This document shows positions 17,411 through 25,486 of a stretch of 64,000 nt of DNA, piece by piece. Position numbers and translations under genes: made by a program. The DNA is from Thermanaerothrix solaris (lineage in GTDB: Bacteria; Chloroflexota; Anaerolineae; Anaerolineales; Anaerolineaceae): the NCBI RefSeq assembly GCF_032334255.1, contig NZ_JAUHMF010000002.1:248001-312000 (forward strand), written 5' to 3'. The notes beneath the pieces are model-generated. The model was given only the letters and a program-made list of their open reading frames with translations. It made no database searches and had not been told where the DNA came from. Each line of letters begins with the position of its first letter. The first letter of the stretch is position 1.

Positions 17411-18781
17411 CTACTTCATTTCCTGCGTGAAGGAATCGGCAATGGCTTGGGCGGCTTGTTCGGGCGTCATTGTACTGGCTAAGAGCGCCTGAACAGAGTC
17501 ATTGACAACAGATCCTGTGGCGGGCGGCAGGAATTGATCATAGTATAATTGGAAATACTTGGCGTTGGCCGCGCCTTTCTGGACCTGAATAAGGAGCGGA
17601 TCTGAGAGGCCGGCCTCGCCACCTTTTACAACTGGGAGACAGAATCCAACCTGAGCGCACTGTATTTGCGATTCAGGTCGAGTTAGGTATTTGACAAAGT
17701 CAATGGCCTCGGGTGGAGCATTCTTACCAATGGCAAATCCGTTTCCACCTCCCAGAGCGTCGGAAGGATCTCCGGCACCACCTTCAACCATTGGGAAGGG
17801 GAACCACCCCAAAGCATCGCCGATGCCTTTCTTGTCTGGGCTGTTATCTCGGAAGGTTCCTGGTGCCCATTGCCCCATTAAATCCATAGCGGCTTTTCCG
17901 TTACCCATCAGAGTGGCTTCATCACCCCAGGTGGCGCCTAAAAAGCCGTCCTGGAAAGGTTGCAGGGCCGCCAGTTCCTGAAGTTTTCTCCCGGCTTCTA
18001 CAAATGGTTCATCCGCAAAAGATCCCTGGCCGGAATATGCTTTATCAAAGGCTTCTTTACCCCCAAGGCGCACTGCAAGATACTCCCACCAAAAGGCAGC
18101 CGGCCATTTGTCACCAGCACCTAGGGCGATTGGAGTAATGCCCGCAGCTTTGAGCTTCTTCACATCTTCAAGTAATTCGCTCCAAGTTTTCGGTGGGGCC
18201 TCAATGCCGGCTTGAGAGAAGAGGGTCTTGTTGTACCAGAACCCAACCATCCCCATATCCCAGGGTACACCGTAATTCCTGCCTTCATAGGCATACACGG
18301 CCAGCGCGCCGGGTGAGAAAGTAGAGCGCCATGCACCGTTATCCGCATCTAAGTAGGAGGTAATGTCTTGGAGAAGGCCCGCCTTAGCATACTCGATCAT
18401 GACGCCACCGCCCCAACTCTGGAAAATGTCAGGTGGATTTCCGGATTGCATGACGGTGGTCATCTTAGTCTTAAAAGCCTCATTTTCCATCACGGTGATT
18501 TGAATCTCAACGTTGGGATGAGCGGCCATATATTCGTCGGCTAGTTTTTGCCAGACCGCTTTCTGATCTTCGGCGGTGGTGATGTGCCACCACGTGATCA
18601 CGACTTTCTTTCCCGACGTTGACGCCGATGATCCACTGGTGCTTTCCTGGGGTGGAGATTGGGTTGGAGCACTTTGGGGTGTTTGTGTGGCGGGTTGCAC
18701 AGTCGTAGTTGGCCCGCATGCTGAAACCACCAACGCGACCAAGACCAACACGCAAGACAAAATTAGGATCTTGTGTTTCAT
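17411..18781 (-). CDS. Sugar-binding lipoprotein of the xylo-oligosaccharide ABC importer
   Basis: A 456-aa extracellular solute-binding protein family 1 member. The signal peptide ends in the lipobox VVSAC (Cys22), followed by a Pro/Thr/Gln/Ser linker to about residue 60 and the two-lobed binding domain ('VVITWWHITTAEDQKAVWQKLADEY'). The start is set at 18781 (MKHKILIL), which has AAGGAGA just upstream; the longer frame to 18829 would place extra residues before the signal peptide. It is the first structural gene after the LacI regulator. The xylo-oligosaccharide substrate is inferred from the operon. Confidence 0.94.
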   Translation of the reverse strand: MKHKILILSCVLVLVALVVSACGPTTTVQPATQTPQSAPTQSPPQESTSGSSASTSGKKVVITWWHITTAEDQKAVWQKLADEYMAAHPNVEIQITVMENEAFKTKMTTVMQSGNPPDIFQSWGGGVMIEYAKAGLLQDITSYLDADNGAWRSTFSPGALAVYAYEGRNYGVPWDMGMVGFWYNKTLFSQAGIEAPPKTWSELLEDVKKLKAAGITPIALGAGDKWPAAFWWEYLAVRLGGKEAFDKAYSGQGSFADEPFVEAGRKLQELAALQPFQDGFLGATWGDEATLMGNGKAAMDLMGQWAPGTFRDNSPDKKGIGDALGWFPFPMVEGGAGDPSDALGGGNGFAIGKNAPPEAIDFVKYLTRPESQIQCAQVGFCLPVVKGGEAGLSDPLLIQVQKGAANAKYFQLYYDQFLPPATGSVVNDSVQALLASTMTPEQAAQAIADSFTQEMK

Positions 18782-18899
18782 GGTTTCTCCTTCCTGAGTT
18801 CGTTTGGAAATTGGGGCGTGAGATTCCACTCTTCTTCTTTAACTCCTTAACGCTTCTGCAATAAGACTCACCTCCTTTCCTGGACAAATGAAGGGATGT

Positions 18900-19946
18900 T
18901 CAATCGGCTTGCCGAGGTGGCTGACACGACTCTCGAATGATGAGTTTAGTGGGCAACTCGATGCGTTCTACCTTTTGCGCAGGGTTTTCCAGTAAATCCA
19001 GCAGCATTTGGGCTGCTAATCGCCCCATTTTTTCAAGGGGTTGCTGAACGGTGGTTAACGCGGGGCGGATAAGAGAAGCCTGTGGAATGTCGTCGAATCC
19101 CAGGACAGAAATATCATCGGGGATGCGCAATCCTCGATTACGGATGGCATCCATTGCCCCCATTGCCATTACATCATTAGAAGCAAAAATGGCGGTAGGG
19201 GGGTCGGGAAGATCCAAGAATGCTGAAGCCCCTGCGTAGCCATCAGGTTGGAAGAAGGTACCTTCATAGACTAGATTGGGGTCTTCAGGAATGTGGTAGG
19301 TGCGTAGCGCAGCGCGATAGCCAGCCAGACGATCTTGGGCGCACCCAAGGTCCATGGAACCCGTGATAAAACCAATGCGTCGGTGCCCCAATTTGATCAG
19401 GTATTCAGTTGCTTCATATGCTCCCTGCCAGTTTGTGGCCCCTACGGCCGGACAGTCTTGCCCGGTGCCCTGATGATCAATGAGCACAAAAGGAAAATTT
19501 CGTCGGGTAAGTGTACCAATGTAATCGGTCGGGTTACGCGGCAAGACCAATAAGAGACCATCTACCATCCCTGTGGCTAAATTCGCAACATAATTGGCTT
19601 CTTTGCTTGCTGTCCGATGGGTGGTATAAAGAATTAAATCAATGCCTCGCAACGTAAGTTCGGCGTCAATTCCACGAATGATTTCCCCAATATACCCTGT
19701 ACCTAAATCAGGAACCAGCAAACCAATACAATTTGTTTTTCCCCCCGCCAAACTACGAGCCTGGCGATTGGCCACAAATCCCAATCGTTCCATAGCACTC
19801 AAAACCCGTGCGCGGGTTTCAGGTTTCACGTGAGCGCTATTATTGAGAACCCGCGAGACGGTGGCAAACGAAACCCCTGCTTCATTAGCCACATCTACGA
19901 TAGTAACTTTATGATTCGGCACGGATGTATTTGTAAGCGTTTTCAT
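18900..19946 (-). CDS. LacI-family transcriptional regulator of the xylan operon
   Basis: A 348-aa repressor with the LacI helix-turn-helix (residues about 13-60, 'VTIVDVANEAGVSFATVSRVLNN') and hinge, followed by a periplasmic-binding-protein-like effector domain ('IGLLVPDLGTGYIGEIIRGID' to the C-terminus). The effector is probably xylose or a xylo-oligosaccharide. It heads the operon. Two near-identical operators, one at the promoter start point and one on the start codon, point to autoregulation of itself and, by read-through, of the genes downstream. The gap to the binding-protein gene is 118 bp and may hold a second promoter, but none stands out. Confidence 0.95.
   Translation of the reverse strand: MKTLTNTSVPNHKVTIVDVANEAGVSFATVSRVLNNSAHVKPETRARVLSAMERLGFVANRQARSLAGGKTNCIGLLVPDLGTGYIGEIIRGIDAELTLRGIDLILYTTHRTASKEANYVANLATGMVDGLLLVLPRNPTDYIGTLTRRNFPFVLIDHQGTGQDCPAVGATNWQGAYEATEYLIKLGHRRIGFITGSMDLGCAQDRLAGYRAALRTYHIPEDPNLVYEGTFFQPDGYAGASAFLDLPDPPTAIFASNDVMAMGAMDAIRNRGLRIPDDISVLGFDDIPQASLIRPALTTVQQPLEKMGRLAAQMLLDLLENPAQKVERIELPTKLIIRESCQPPRQAD
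19932..19945. promoter_or_regulatory. LacI-type operator O2 over the lacI start codon
   Basis: TGTAAGCGTTTTCA, a match to the LacI/CcpA-type consensus TGWAANCGNTNWCA with the central CG. It covers codons 1-5 of the regulator gene, 116 bp from operator O1. That spacing suits DNA looping or a second roadblock. Confidence 0.7.
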
Positions 19947-20047
19947 AAAATCTGGTTTTTCTCCGCAAGTTGGGGGAAATAGCCATTATTTTTGCCTGTA
20001 TTAGGGGATTGATGTGGAAAATAAAGCGGTTTTGGTATGAATGTTTT

Positions 20048-20061
20048 TGTAAGCGCTTTCA
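20048..20061. promoter_or_regulatory. LacI-type operator O1 at the transcription start of the xylan operon
   Basis: TGTAAGCGCTTTCA, nearly palindromic with AAGCGCTT at its core. It begins 6 bp downstream of the -10 box of the minus-strand promoter and thus covers +1, the classical position for repression. Confidence 0.78.
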
Positions 20062-20067
20062 CAGAAA

Positions 20068-20095
20068 ATTATAGCAAATACAATAAAAAAGTCAA
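20068..20095 (-). promoter_or_regulatory. Promoter of lacI / xylan operon
   Basis: On the minus strand TTGACT (20090-20095), a 16-bp AT-rich spacer and a perfect TATAAT (20068-20073). Predicted start is near 20061, inside operator O1. The leader is about 115 nt. Confidence 0.78.
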
Positions 20096-20183
20096 TATAT
20101 CTGGCTTGAAATTCCAGAATCTTTCGCCCATGCCCTTCTCAGATTCGGGACAAACGTCCTGCCAACTGCCTGACACCCTGGCT

Positions 20184-20212
20184 TTGACTTGCCCCATCGC
20201 CCTGGCTATACT
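20184..20212 (+). promoter_or_regulatory. Promoter of the aldehyde dehydrogenase gene
   Basis: TTGACT (20184-20189), a 17-bp spacer and TATACT (20207-20212). It is divergent from the xylan promoter. The 334 bp between the two genes hold the two promoters and the operators; nothing else is evident. Confidence 0.75.
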
Positions 20213-20280
20213 TAATACTGCCTGAGCGGTTCAGGCGCACCCCAAATTTCCCCTGTCTCACAAAAGGAGGGCGTTGGTTT

Positions 20281-21867
20281 ATGACCGCTGAAAGCACCTT
20301 TAAGTTGACCTATGCCACAATGTTCAACCCCCCTGAAGAACTGCATACCCGCTTCGAAGACGCACTGGCGCGCGTCAAGGCCAAATTGGGGCAAGAACAC
20401 GGCATGATCATTGACGGTAAGGAGGTCTTCGCTGCTAAGAAGTTCGAAGACCGCAACCCCGCCAATACCGATATGGTGTTAGGCATCTTTCAACAGGGCA
20501 CCGCAGAAGATGCCCAGGCTGCCCTGGCTGCTGCCCGCCGCGCCTTTCCGGCCTGGAGCCGCATGCCGTGGCAGGATCGCGTTGCCCTGATCCGCAAAGC
20601 CGCCGACCTGATTGACCAGCGCATCTACGAGATTGCGGCGGTGGTCTCGTTGGAAGTGGGTAAGAACCGCATGGAAGCGCTGGGCGATGTGGCCGAGACG
20701 GCGGATCTCTTCCGCTACGCCTGCGACCGCATGGAGGCCAACAACGGCTTTGTCGTTGAGATGGGGCGCGATCCGTTGGTGGGATTTGAGGCGCGCAACG
20801 TTTCGGTCTTGCGCCCCTACGGGGTGTGGCTGGTGATCAGCCCCTTCAACTTCCCCTGCGCGCTCACCGGTGGTCCGGCGGCAGCGGCTCTGGTGACCGG
20901 CAACACGGTGGTGATGAAGCCGGCCAGTGATACGCCCTGGAGCGTGCGCCTGATCGCCGAATGCCTGCGCGATGCCGGCCTGCCGGATGGGGTGATCAAC
21001 TACGTCACTGGCCCGGGCAGCACCCTCGGACAGGCGCTGATTGACAGCCCCGAGGTGGACGGTATTACCTTCACCGGTTCCTATGATGTGGGCATGCACA
21101 TCTACCGCTCGTTCGCCCAGGGGCGTTGGCCACGCCCGACCATCCTGGAGATGGGCGGCAAGAACCCGGCCATCGTCAGCCGCCACGCCAACCTGGAAGA
21201 CGCTGCTGCGGGAATCGTGCGCTCAGCCTTTGGGCTGCAGGGGCAGAAGTGTTCCGCCTGCTCCCGCATCTACATTGAAGCCCCGGTGTACGATCAACTG
21301 GTTAACCGCCTGGTGGAATTGACCAACAAACTCAGCATCGGCGATCCGACCGAGCGCAAGAACTTCCTCGGCCCGGTGATCAACCGCAAATCCTACGCCG
21401 ATTACCAGGCGTTCTGTGAGGAATTGAGCCAGGCTGGCACCATCCTGACCGGCGGCAAGGTGCTCACCGAGGGCGAGTATGCCAAGGGTTACTTCTGCGC
21501 GCCGACGCTGGTGGCCGACTTGCCGCTCAATCATCGCCTGTGGAAGTATGAGATGTTCTTGCCGATCAGCACCATTGCCAAGGTCGAATCGCTGGAAGAG
21601 GCGATGCGCCTGGCCAACGACGTGGATTACGGCCTGACCGCTGGCTTCTACGGCAGCGAGGAGGAGGCGCAGTGGTTCTTTGAGCATATTGAGGCCGGCG
21701 TGGTGTACGCCAACCGTCCCCAGGGTGCTACCACGGGCGCCTGGCCCGGTTTCCAGCCCTTCGGTGGGTGGAAGGGTTCCGGCTCCACCGGCAAGAACGC
21801 CGGCGGTGTGCACTACCTGCAACTCTACATGCACGAGCAATCACGTACCCTGATCCGTCGGCTCTGA
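20281..21867 (+). CDS. 1-pyrroline-5-carboxylate dehydrogenase-like aldehyde dehydrogenase
   Basis: A 528-aa NAD(P)-dependent aldehyde dehydrogenase. The catalytic Cys lies in 'FGLQGQKCSACSRIY' (near residue 325) and the general-base Glu in 'ILEMGGKNPAIV' (near residue 289); the NAD-binding region includes 'FTGSYDVG'. The N-terminal 'FKLTYATMFNPPEELHTRFEDAL' and 'FQGQKCSA'-type active site resemble the long P5C dehydrogenases (glutamate semialdehyde to glutamate in proline/arginine catabolism). No proline dehydrogenase is adjacent, so the substrate is inferred from similarity only. It has a strong ribosome-binding site (AAAGGAGG), its own promoter and terminator, hence is monocistronic. Composition returns to high GC here, just outside the xylan island. 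Confidence 0.88.
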   Translation: MTAESTFKLTYATMFNPPEELHTRFEDALARVKAKLGQEHGMIIDGKEVFAAKKFEDRNPANTDMVLGIFQQGTAEDAQAALAAARRAFPAWSRMPWQDRVALIRKAADLIDQRIYEIAAVVSLEVGKNRMEALGDVAETADLFRYACDRMEANNGFVVEMGRDPLVGFEARNVSVLRPYGVWLVISPFNFPCALTGGPAAAALVTGNTVVMKPASDTPWSVRLIAECLRDAGLPDGVINYVTGPGSTLGQALIDSPEVDGITFTGSYDVGMHIYRSFAQGRWPRPTILEMGGKNPAIVSRHANLEDAAAGIVRSAFGLQGQKCSACSRIYIEAPVYDQLVNRLVELTNKLSIGDPTERKNFLGPVINRKSYADYQAFCEELSQAGTILTGGKVLTEGEYAKGYFCAPTLVADLPLNHRLWKYEMFLPISTIAKVESLEEAMRLANDVDYGLTAGFYGSEEEAQWFFEHIEAGVVYANRPQGATTGAWPGFQPFGGWKGSGSTGKNAGGVHYLQLYMHEQSRTLIRRL

Positions 21868-21875
21868 GATGATGC

Positions 21876-21908
21876 GGGGGCTGTCCGCAGCAGGGCAGCC
21901 CCCCGTTT
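21876..21908 (+). terminator. Intrinsic terminator after the aldehyde dehydrogenase gene
   Basis: GGGGGCTGTCC (21876-21886), a 6-nt loop and GGGCAGCCCCC (21893-21903) form an 11-bp stem with one G-T pair, followed by CGTTTT. Confidence 0.8.
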
Positions 21909-21985
21909 TGCCCGCCACTGGTGAAAAGTCGCCCTTTTTTCGGCGGTTATTACGGATAGAATTAGGGAGGGAATGGAATCTGCTC

Positions 21986-22894
21986 ATGCCACGCGATAAA
22001 CTGTGTTCGCTTTCTGAAGCCATTGCCGAATTCGTCCACGACGGCGATTGCGTTTATGCGGCCGGCTTTACCCATCTCATTCCCTTTGCCGCTGCCCATG
22101 AGATCATCCGCCAGGGACGGCGTAACCTGGTGCTGGCTCGGGCCACCCCCGATTTGATCTATGAGCAGATGGTCGCTGCCGGATGCGCCCGCAAATTGAT
22201 CTTTTCCTACATGGGCAATCCCGGGGTGGGCTCGCTGCGCATCGTGCGCGCCGAGATTGAAGCCGGCAACCTGGAATGGGAGGAATACTCGCACTTTGGG
22301 ATGATTTCCCGCCTGCACGCCGGTGCTGCCGGGCTGCCTTTCATGCCGATGAATCCCACCGCGGCAGGCGACTTGGAGCGCGTCAACCCCAACTATCGCC
22401 GCCTGCAAGACCCTTACACCGGGCGTGAGGTGGTGGTCGTGCCGCCGCTCAACCCGGATGTGGCCATCGTCCATGTCCAGCGCGCCGACCGCCATGGCAA
22501 TGCGCACATCTGGGGTATCCTGGGGGAACAAAAGGAAGCCGCGTTTGCCGCCCGCCACGTCATCCTCACCGCGGAGGAAATTGTGGATGAAGCGGTTATC
22601 CGCTCCGATCCTAATCGCACCTTGATCCCGGAGTTTGTGGTGGATGCGGTGTGCCACGTCCCCTATTGTGCCCATCCCTCGTACACCCAGGGCTACTACG
22701 ACCGCGATAATGCCTTCTACCTGGCTTGGGATCAACTCAGTGAGTCGCGCGCGGCGGTGCAAGCCTGGCTGGACGAATGGGTCTTTGGCGTTAAGGATCG
22801 CCAGGAATACTGGCAGAAATTGGGTGAGGAAACGCACCGCCGCCTGGCAGTGAAACCGCGCTGGTCTACCCCGATCAACTACGGAGATTACTGA
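21986..22894 (+). CDS. Family I CoA-transferase, subunit A (GctA-like)
   Basis: About 302 aa from the ATG at 21986 (MPRDKLCSLSEAI). The frame remains open to 21869, but that region encodes the preceding gene's terminator. A purine-rich GGGAGGG lies upstream at a long spacing. The fold signature 'GDCVYAAGFTHLIPFAAAHEIIRQG' and later 'ARATPDLIYEQMVAAGCARKLIFSYMGNPGVG' match the alpha subunit of glutaconate/3-oxoacid CoA-transferases (GctA/IpdA-like), which move CoA between acyl groups. The catalytic Glu is in the partner subunit encoded 1 bp downstream. The substrate is unknown. Confidence 0.88.
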   Translation: MPRDKLCSLSEAIAEFVHDGDCVYAAGFTHLIPFAAAHEIIRQGRRNLVLARATPDLIYEQMVAAGCARKLIFSYMGNPGVGSLRIVRAEIEAGNLEWEEYSHFGMISRLHAGAAGLPFMPMNPTAAGDLERVNPNYRRLQDPYTGREVVVVPPLNPDVAIVHVQRADRHGNAHIWGILGEQKEAAFAARHVILTAEEIVDEAVIRSDPNRTLIPEFVVDAVCHVPYCAHPSYTQGYYDRDNAFYLAWDQLSESRAAVQAWLDEWVFGVKDRQEYWQKLGEETHRRLAVKPRWSTPINYGDY

Positions 22895-22895
22895 G

Positions 22896-23657
22896 ATGAG
22901 CCCCTACACCGCTGCTGAACTGATGACCATCAACGCCGCGCGCCTCTTGCGCGACCATGATGTCGTTTTCGTCGGGGTGGGGCTGCCCAACTTAGCCTGC
23001 AACCTGGCTCAACGCACCCATGCGCCCAATCTGGTGATGATTTATGAGGCCGGGGTGATCGGGGCACGACCCTCGCGCCTGCCCCTTTCCATCGGTGATC
23101 CCACCCTGGTCAGCGGCGCGGCGTTGGTGTGCAGCATGTACGAGATTTTCAGCCTTTACCTGCAACGCGGCCTGATTGATGTGGGCTTCCTGGGCGGGGC
23201 GCAGATTGACCGTTTTGGGAATATCAACGCCACCGTCATCGGGGATTACTTTCACCCCAAGGTGCGCTTGCCCGGTTCAGGCGGCTCGATGGAGATTGCG
23301 GCTTGGGCGAATCGGTGCTATATCATTACCCCGCACCAGAAGCGTCGCTTCCCGGAACGGGTGGATTTTTGCACCTCGGCGGGCTTTTTGAGCGGGCGCA
23401 CAGAACGCCTCGCCCGTGGGGTGCGCGGGGGCGGGCCGCAAGCCGTGGTGACCGATTTGGGCATCCTGGAGCCGGATGAAAACGGCGAATTGATGCTCAC
23501 CGCGCTGCACCCCGGCGCTACGGTTGAGCAGGTGCAGGCCAATACCGGTTGGCCGCTCAAGGTGGCTGCCAATCTGCGCCAGACCGAGCCGCCAACTGCG
23601 GAGGAACTACGCATCTTGCGCGAGGAACTGGATCCGCAGGGGATTTACATACGCTGA
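22896..23657 (+). CDS. Family I CoA-transferase, subunit B (GctB-like)
   Basis: A 253-aa beta subunit. The likely catalytic Glu sits in 'MIYEAGVIGA' near residue 51, the position of the glutamate that forms the glutamyl-CoA intermediate in family I enzymes. 'VDVGFLGGAQIDRFGNINAT' is the conserved beta-subunit core. The stop of subunit A and this ATG are separated by one base, so the two are translationally coupled. The operon continues with a D-2-hydroxyacid dehydrogenase and a HAD hydrolase, which hints at hydroxyacid/2-oxoacid or ring-degradation CoA chemistry but does not define it. Confidence 0.88.
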   Translation: MSPYTAAELMTINAARLLRDHDVVFVGVGLPNLACNLAQRTHAPNLVMIYEAGVIGARPSRLPLSIGDPTLVSGAALVCSMYEIFSLYLQRGLIDVGFLGGAQIDRFGNINATVIGDYFHPKVRLPGSGGSMEIAAWANRCYIITPHQKRRFPERVDFCTSAGFLSGRTERLARGVRGGGPQAVVTDLGILEPDENGELMLTALHPGATVEQVQANTGWPLKVAANLRQTEPPTAEELRILREELDPQGIYIR

Positions 23658-23683
23658 TTCCGGCGGACAGAGCGGAGGAAACC

Positions 23684-24706
23684 ATGGCCACCCAGCCCGT
23701 TAACGTGTTGATCACAGTTGCCTTTCCGGAGCCTCTGGTGACCATTTTGCGCGAGGTTTCCCCCCGGTTGCGGTTGACGGTGCATCCGGCGCGTCGTCCG
23801 GAGGACATTCCACCCGATTTGTGGGCACAGACCGAAGTGCTGTATACCGATTCGGTGCTTCCTGCGCCGGAGCAGGCCCCTAACCTGCGCTGGGTACAGG
23901 TTCATTACGCAGGCATGGATCATCTGCTCAATGCCCCGTTGGTGCAAAAGCCCGAGGTGCAATTCACCACCCTCAGCGGCGCCGCAGCCTCACAGGTGGC
24001 CGAGCACGCCGTGATGATGATGCTGGCCTTGGGGCATCATCTGCCCGAGGTGTTTGACCTGCAACGCCGCGCCGAGTGGCCCGGCGACCGCTGGGAGCGC
24101 CTGGCTCCCTTGGAATTGCGCGACAGCACGGTGGGGATTGTGGGATACGGCAGCGTGGGACGGGAGATCGCTCGCTTGCTCCATCCCTTTGGCGTGACCG
24201 TCCTGGCTACCAAGCGTGATGTGATGCACCCCGAGGATGAGGGTTACACCCGCCCCGGGCTGGGGGACCCTGGTGGCGATCTCTTCACCCGCTTGTATCC
24301 CATTCAGGCTTTGACCTCGATGCTGCGCGGGTGCGACTTTGTCGTCATCTGCCTGCCGTTGACGCCGGCAACGCGGGGCATCATCAATACCGAAGCCCTG
24401 GCGGCAATGAAGCGCACGGCCTACCTGGTAGATGTCAGCCGCGGTGGGGTGGTGGATACTGCAGCGTTGTTGGAGGCGTTGCAGGAACGGCGCATCGCCG
24501 GTGCCGCCCTGGATGTCTTTCCGGAAGAACCCCTGCCCGCCGATAGCCCCTTTTGGAAACTGCCCAATGTGATCATTACCCCCCACATTGCCGGTGTGAG
24601 TCGCTATTACCTGCAGCGGGCGGTGGAATTGTTTGCCGAAAACCTGCACCGTTACCTCGGTGGCGGTATTTTACTCAATCGTTACCAGGGACAACGGGGG
24701 TATTGA
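23684..24706 (+). CDS. D-2-hydroxyacid dehydrogenase
   Basis: A 340-aa NAD(P)-dependent dehydrogenase interconverting a 2-oxoacid and a D-2-hydroxyacid. The Rossmann motif is 'VGIVGYGSVGREIARLL', and the Arg-Glu-His catalytic set is in 'VDVSRGGVVDTAALLEAL' (Arg), 'ALDVFPEEPLP' (Glu) and 'ITPHIAGVS' (His). The frame stays open upstream to 23549 inside gctB, but the ATG at 23684 has GCGGAGGAA directly upstream and starts at the domain boundary. It lies 26 bp after subunit B of the CoA-transferase, the same operon. The specific substrate (glyoxylate, hydroxypyruvate or other) is not decidable. Confidence 0.92.
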   Translation: MATQPVNVLITVAFPEPLVTILREVSPRLRLTVHPARRPEDIPPDLWAQTEVLYTDSVLPAPEQAPNLRWVQVHYAGMDHLLNAPLVQKPEVQFTTLSGAAASQVAEHAVMMMLALGHHLPEVFDLQRRAEWPGDRWERLAPLELRDSTVGIVGYGSVGREIARLLHPFGVTVLATKRDVMHPEDEGYTRPGLGDPGGDLFTRLYPIQALTSMLRGCDFVVICLPLTPATRGIINTEALAAMKRTAYLVDVSRGGVVDTAALLEALQERRIAGAALDVFPEEPLPADSPFWKLPNVIITPHIAGVSRYYLQRAVELFAENLHRYLGGGILLNRYQGQRGY

Positions 24707-24715
24707 GGTTGTGGT

Positions 24716-25486
24716 GTGAGTGCGGGTGTGCGACGCATCGCGGTGGTCTTTTTTGACCTGGGTAATACGCTCATGTTCTATAGCGGCGATTTGAATGACG
24801 CCTTGAGCGCCGGTGCTCGGGCAATGGGGGATGTCCTGCGCGCCCGCGGGTACACGCTTGAGCCCCCTGCCATGTTCGAGCGAACGTTCCTGGAACGGCT
24901 GCATCAGTATTATGGCTGGCGCGACCAGGTGCTGATCGAGATCCCCACTGCCCGACTTTTGGACGAGGTGCTCCGAGGATGGGGAATTGAGGCGGCGCCG
25001 GCGCACCTGAGCGAGGCGCTGGCGGCATTCTATGCCCCTTCGGAGGCGTGTTGGCAGCCGGATGAGGAGGCCGTGCCCACGCTGGCGCACTTGCGGCGGG
25101 TTGGTTATCGCCTGGGGGTAATTTCCAATGCCGGGGATGCTGCGGATGTGCATTATCTGGTGGAAAAAGCCGGGCTGCAGCCCTATTTGGACGAGGTTAT
25201 CGTATCGGCTGAGGTGGGGCGGCGCAAGCCACACCCGGACATTTTCACCCATGCCCTGCGTTGCTTTGGGGTTGAGGCGGCGCAGGCGGTGATGGTGGGT
25301 GATCTGCTGTGGGCGGACGTGTGGGGGGCGCAGCAGGTGGGTATGCGCGGGGTCTGGCTCACCCGCCACTTGGCGCCGGATGTCGTGCAGGTCACCCCGG
25401 TGTTGGTCCAGCCCGACGCCCGTCTTGAGCGCCTGAGCGCACTGCCGGCGCTGCTGGCGCAGTGGGACGAGGATCCGCCAGCCTAA
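24716..25486 (+). CDS. HAD-superfamily hydrolase
   Basis: A 256-aa haloacid-dehalogenase-like phosphatase. Motif I is 'VVFFDLGNTLMFY': the nucleophile Asp is present while the second Asp of DxD is Gly, as in many HAD-IA members. Motif II is around 'LGVISNAGD', motif III Lys is in 'GRRKPHPDIF' and motif IV in 'VMVGDLLWADVWGA'. It starts with GTG at 24716; GAGGT overlapping the stop of the preceding gene serves as ribosome-binding site. The 3' end overlaps the convergent aminotransferase gene by 4 bp. Substrate unknown; possibly 2-phosphoglycolate-like. Confidence 0.87.
   Translation: MSAGVRRIAVVFFDLGNTLMFYSGDLNDALSAGARAMGDVLRARGYTLEPPAMFERTFLERLHQYYGWRDQVLIEIPTARLLDEVLRGWGIEAAPAHLSEALAAFYAPSEACWQPDEEAVPTLAHLRRVGYRLGVISNAGDAADVHYLVEKAGLQPYLDEVIVSAEVGRRKPHPDIFTHALRCFGVEAAQAVMVGDLLWADVWGAQQVGMRGVWLTRHLAPDVVQVTPVLVQPDARLERLSALPALLAQWDEDPPA

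Noticed and set aside
18840..18880. A strong AAAGGAGG between lacI and the binding-protein gene followed by a 4-codon TTG mini-ORF, and a half operator-like GAAGCGTTAA
   Set aside because: The mini-ORF is too short to support and the operator match lacks one half; noted only as a possible leader element.
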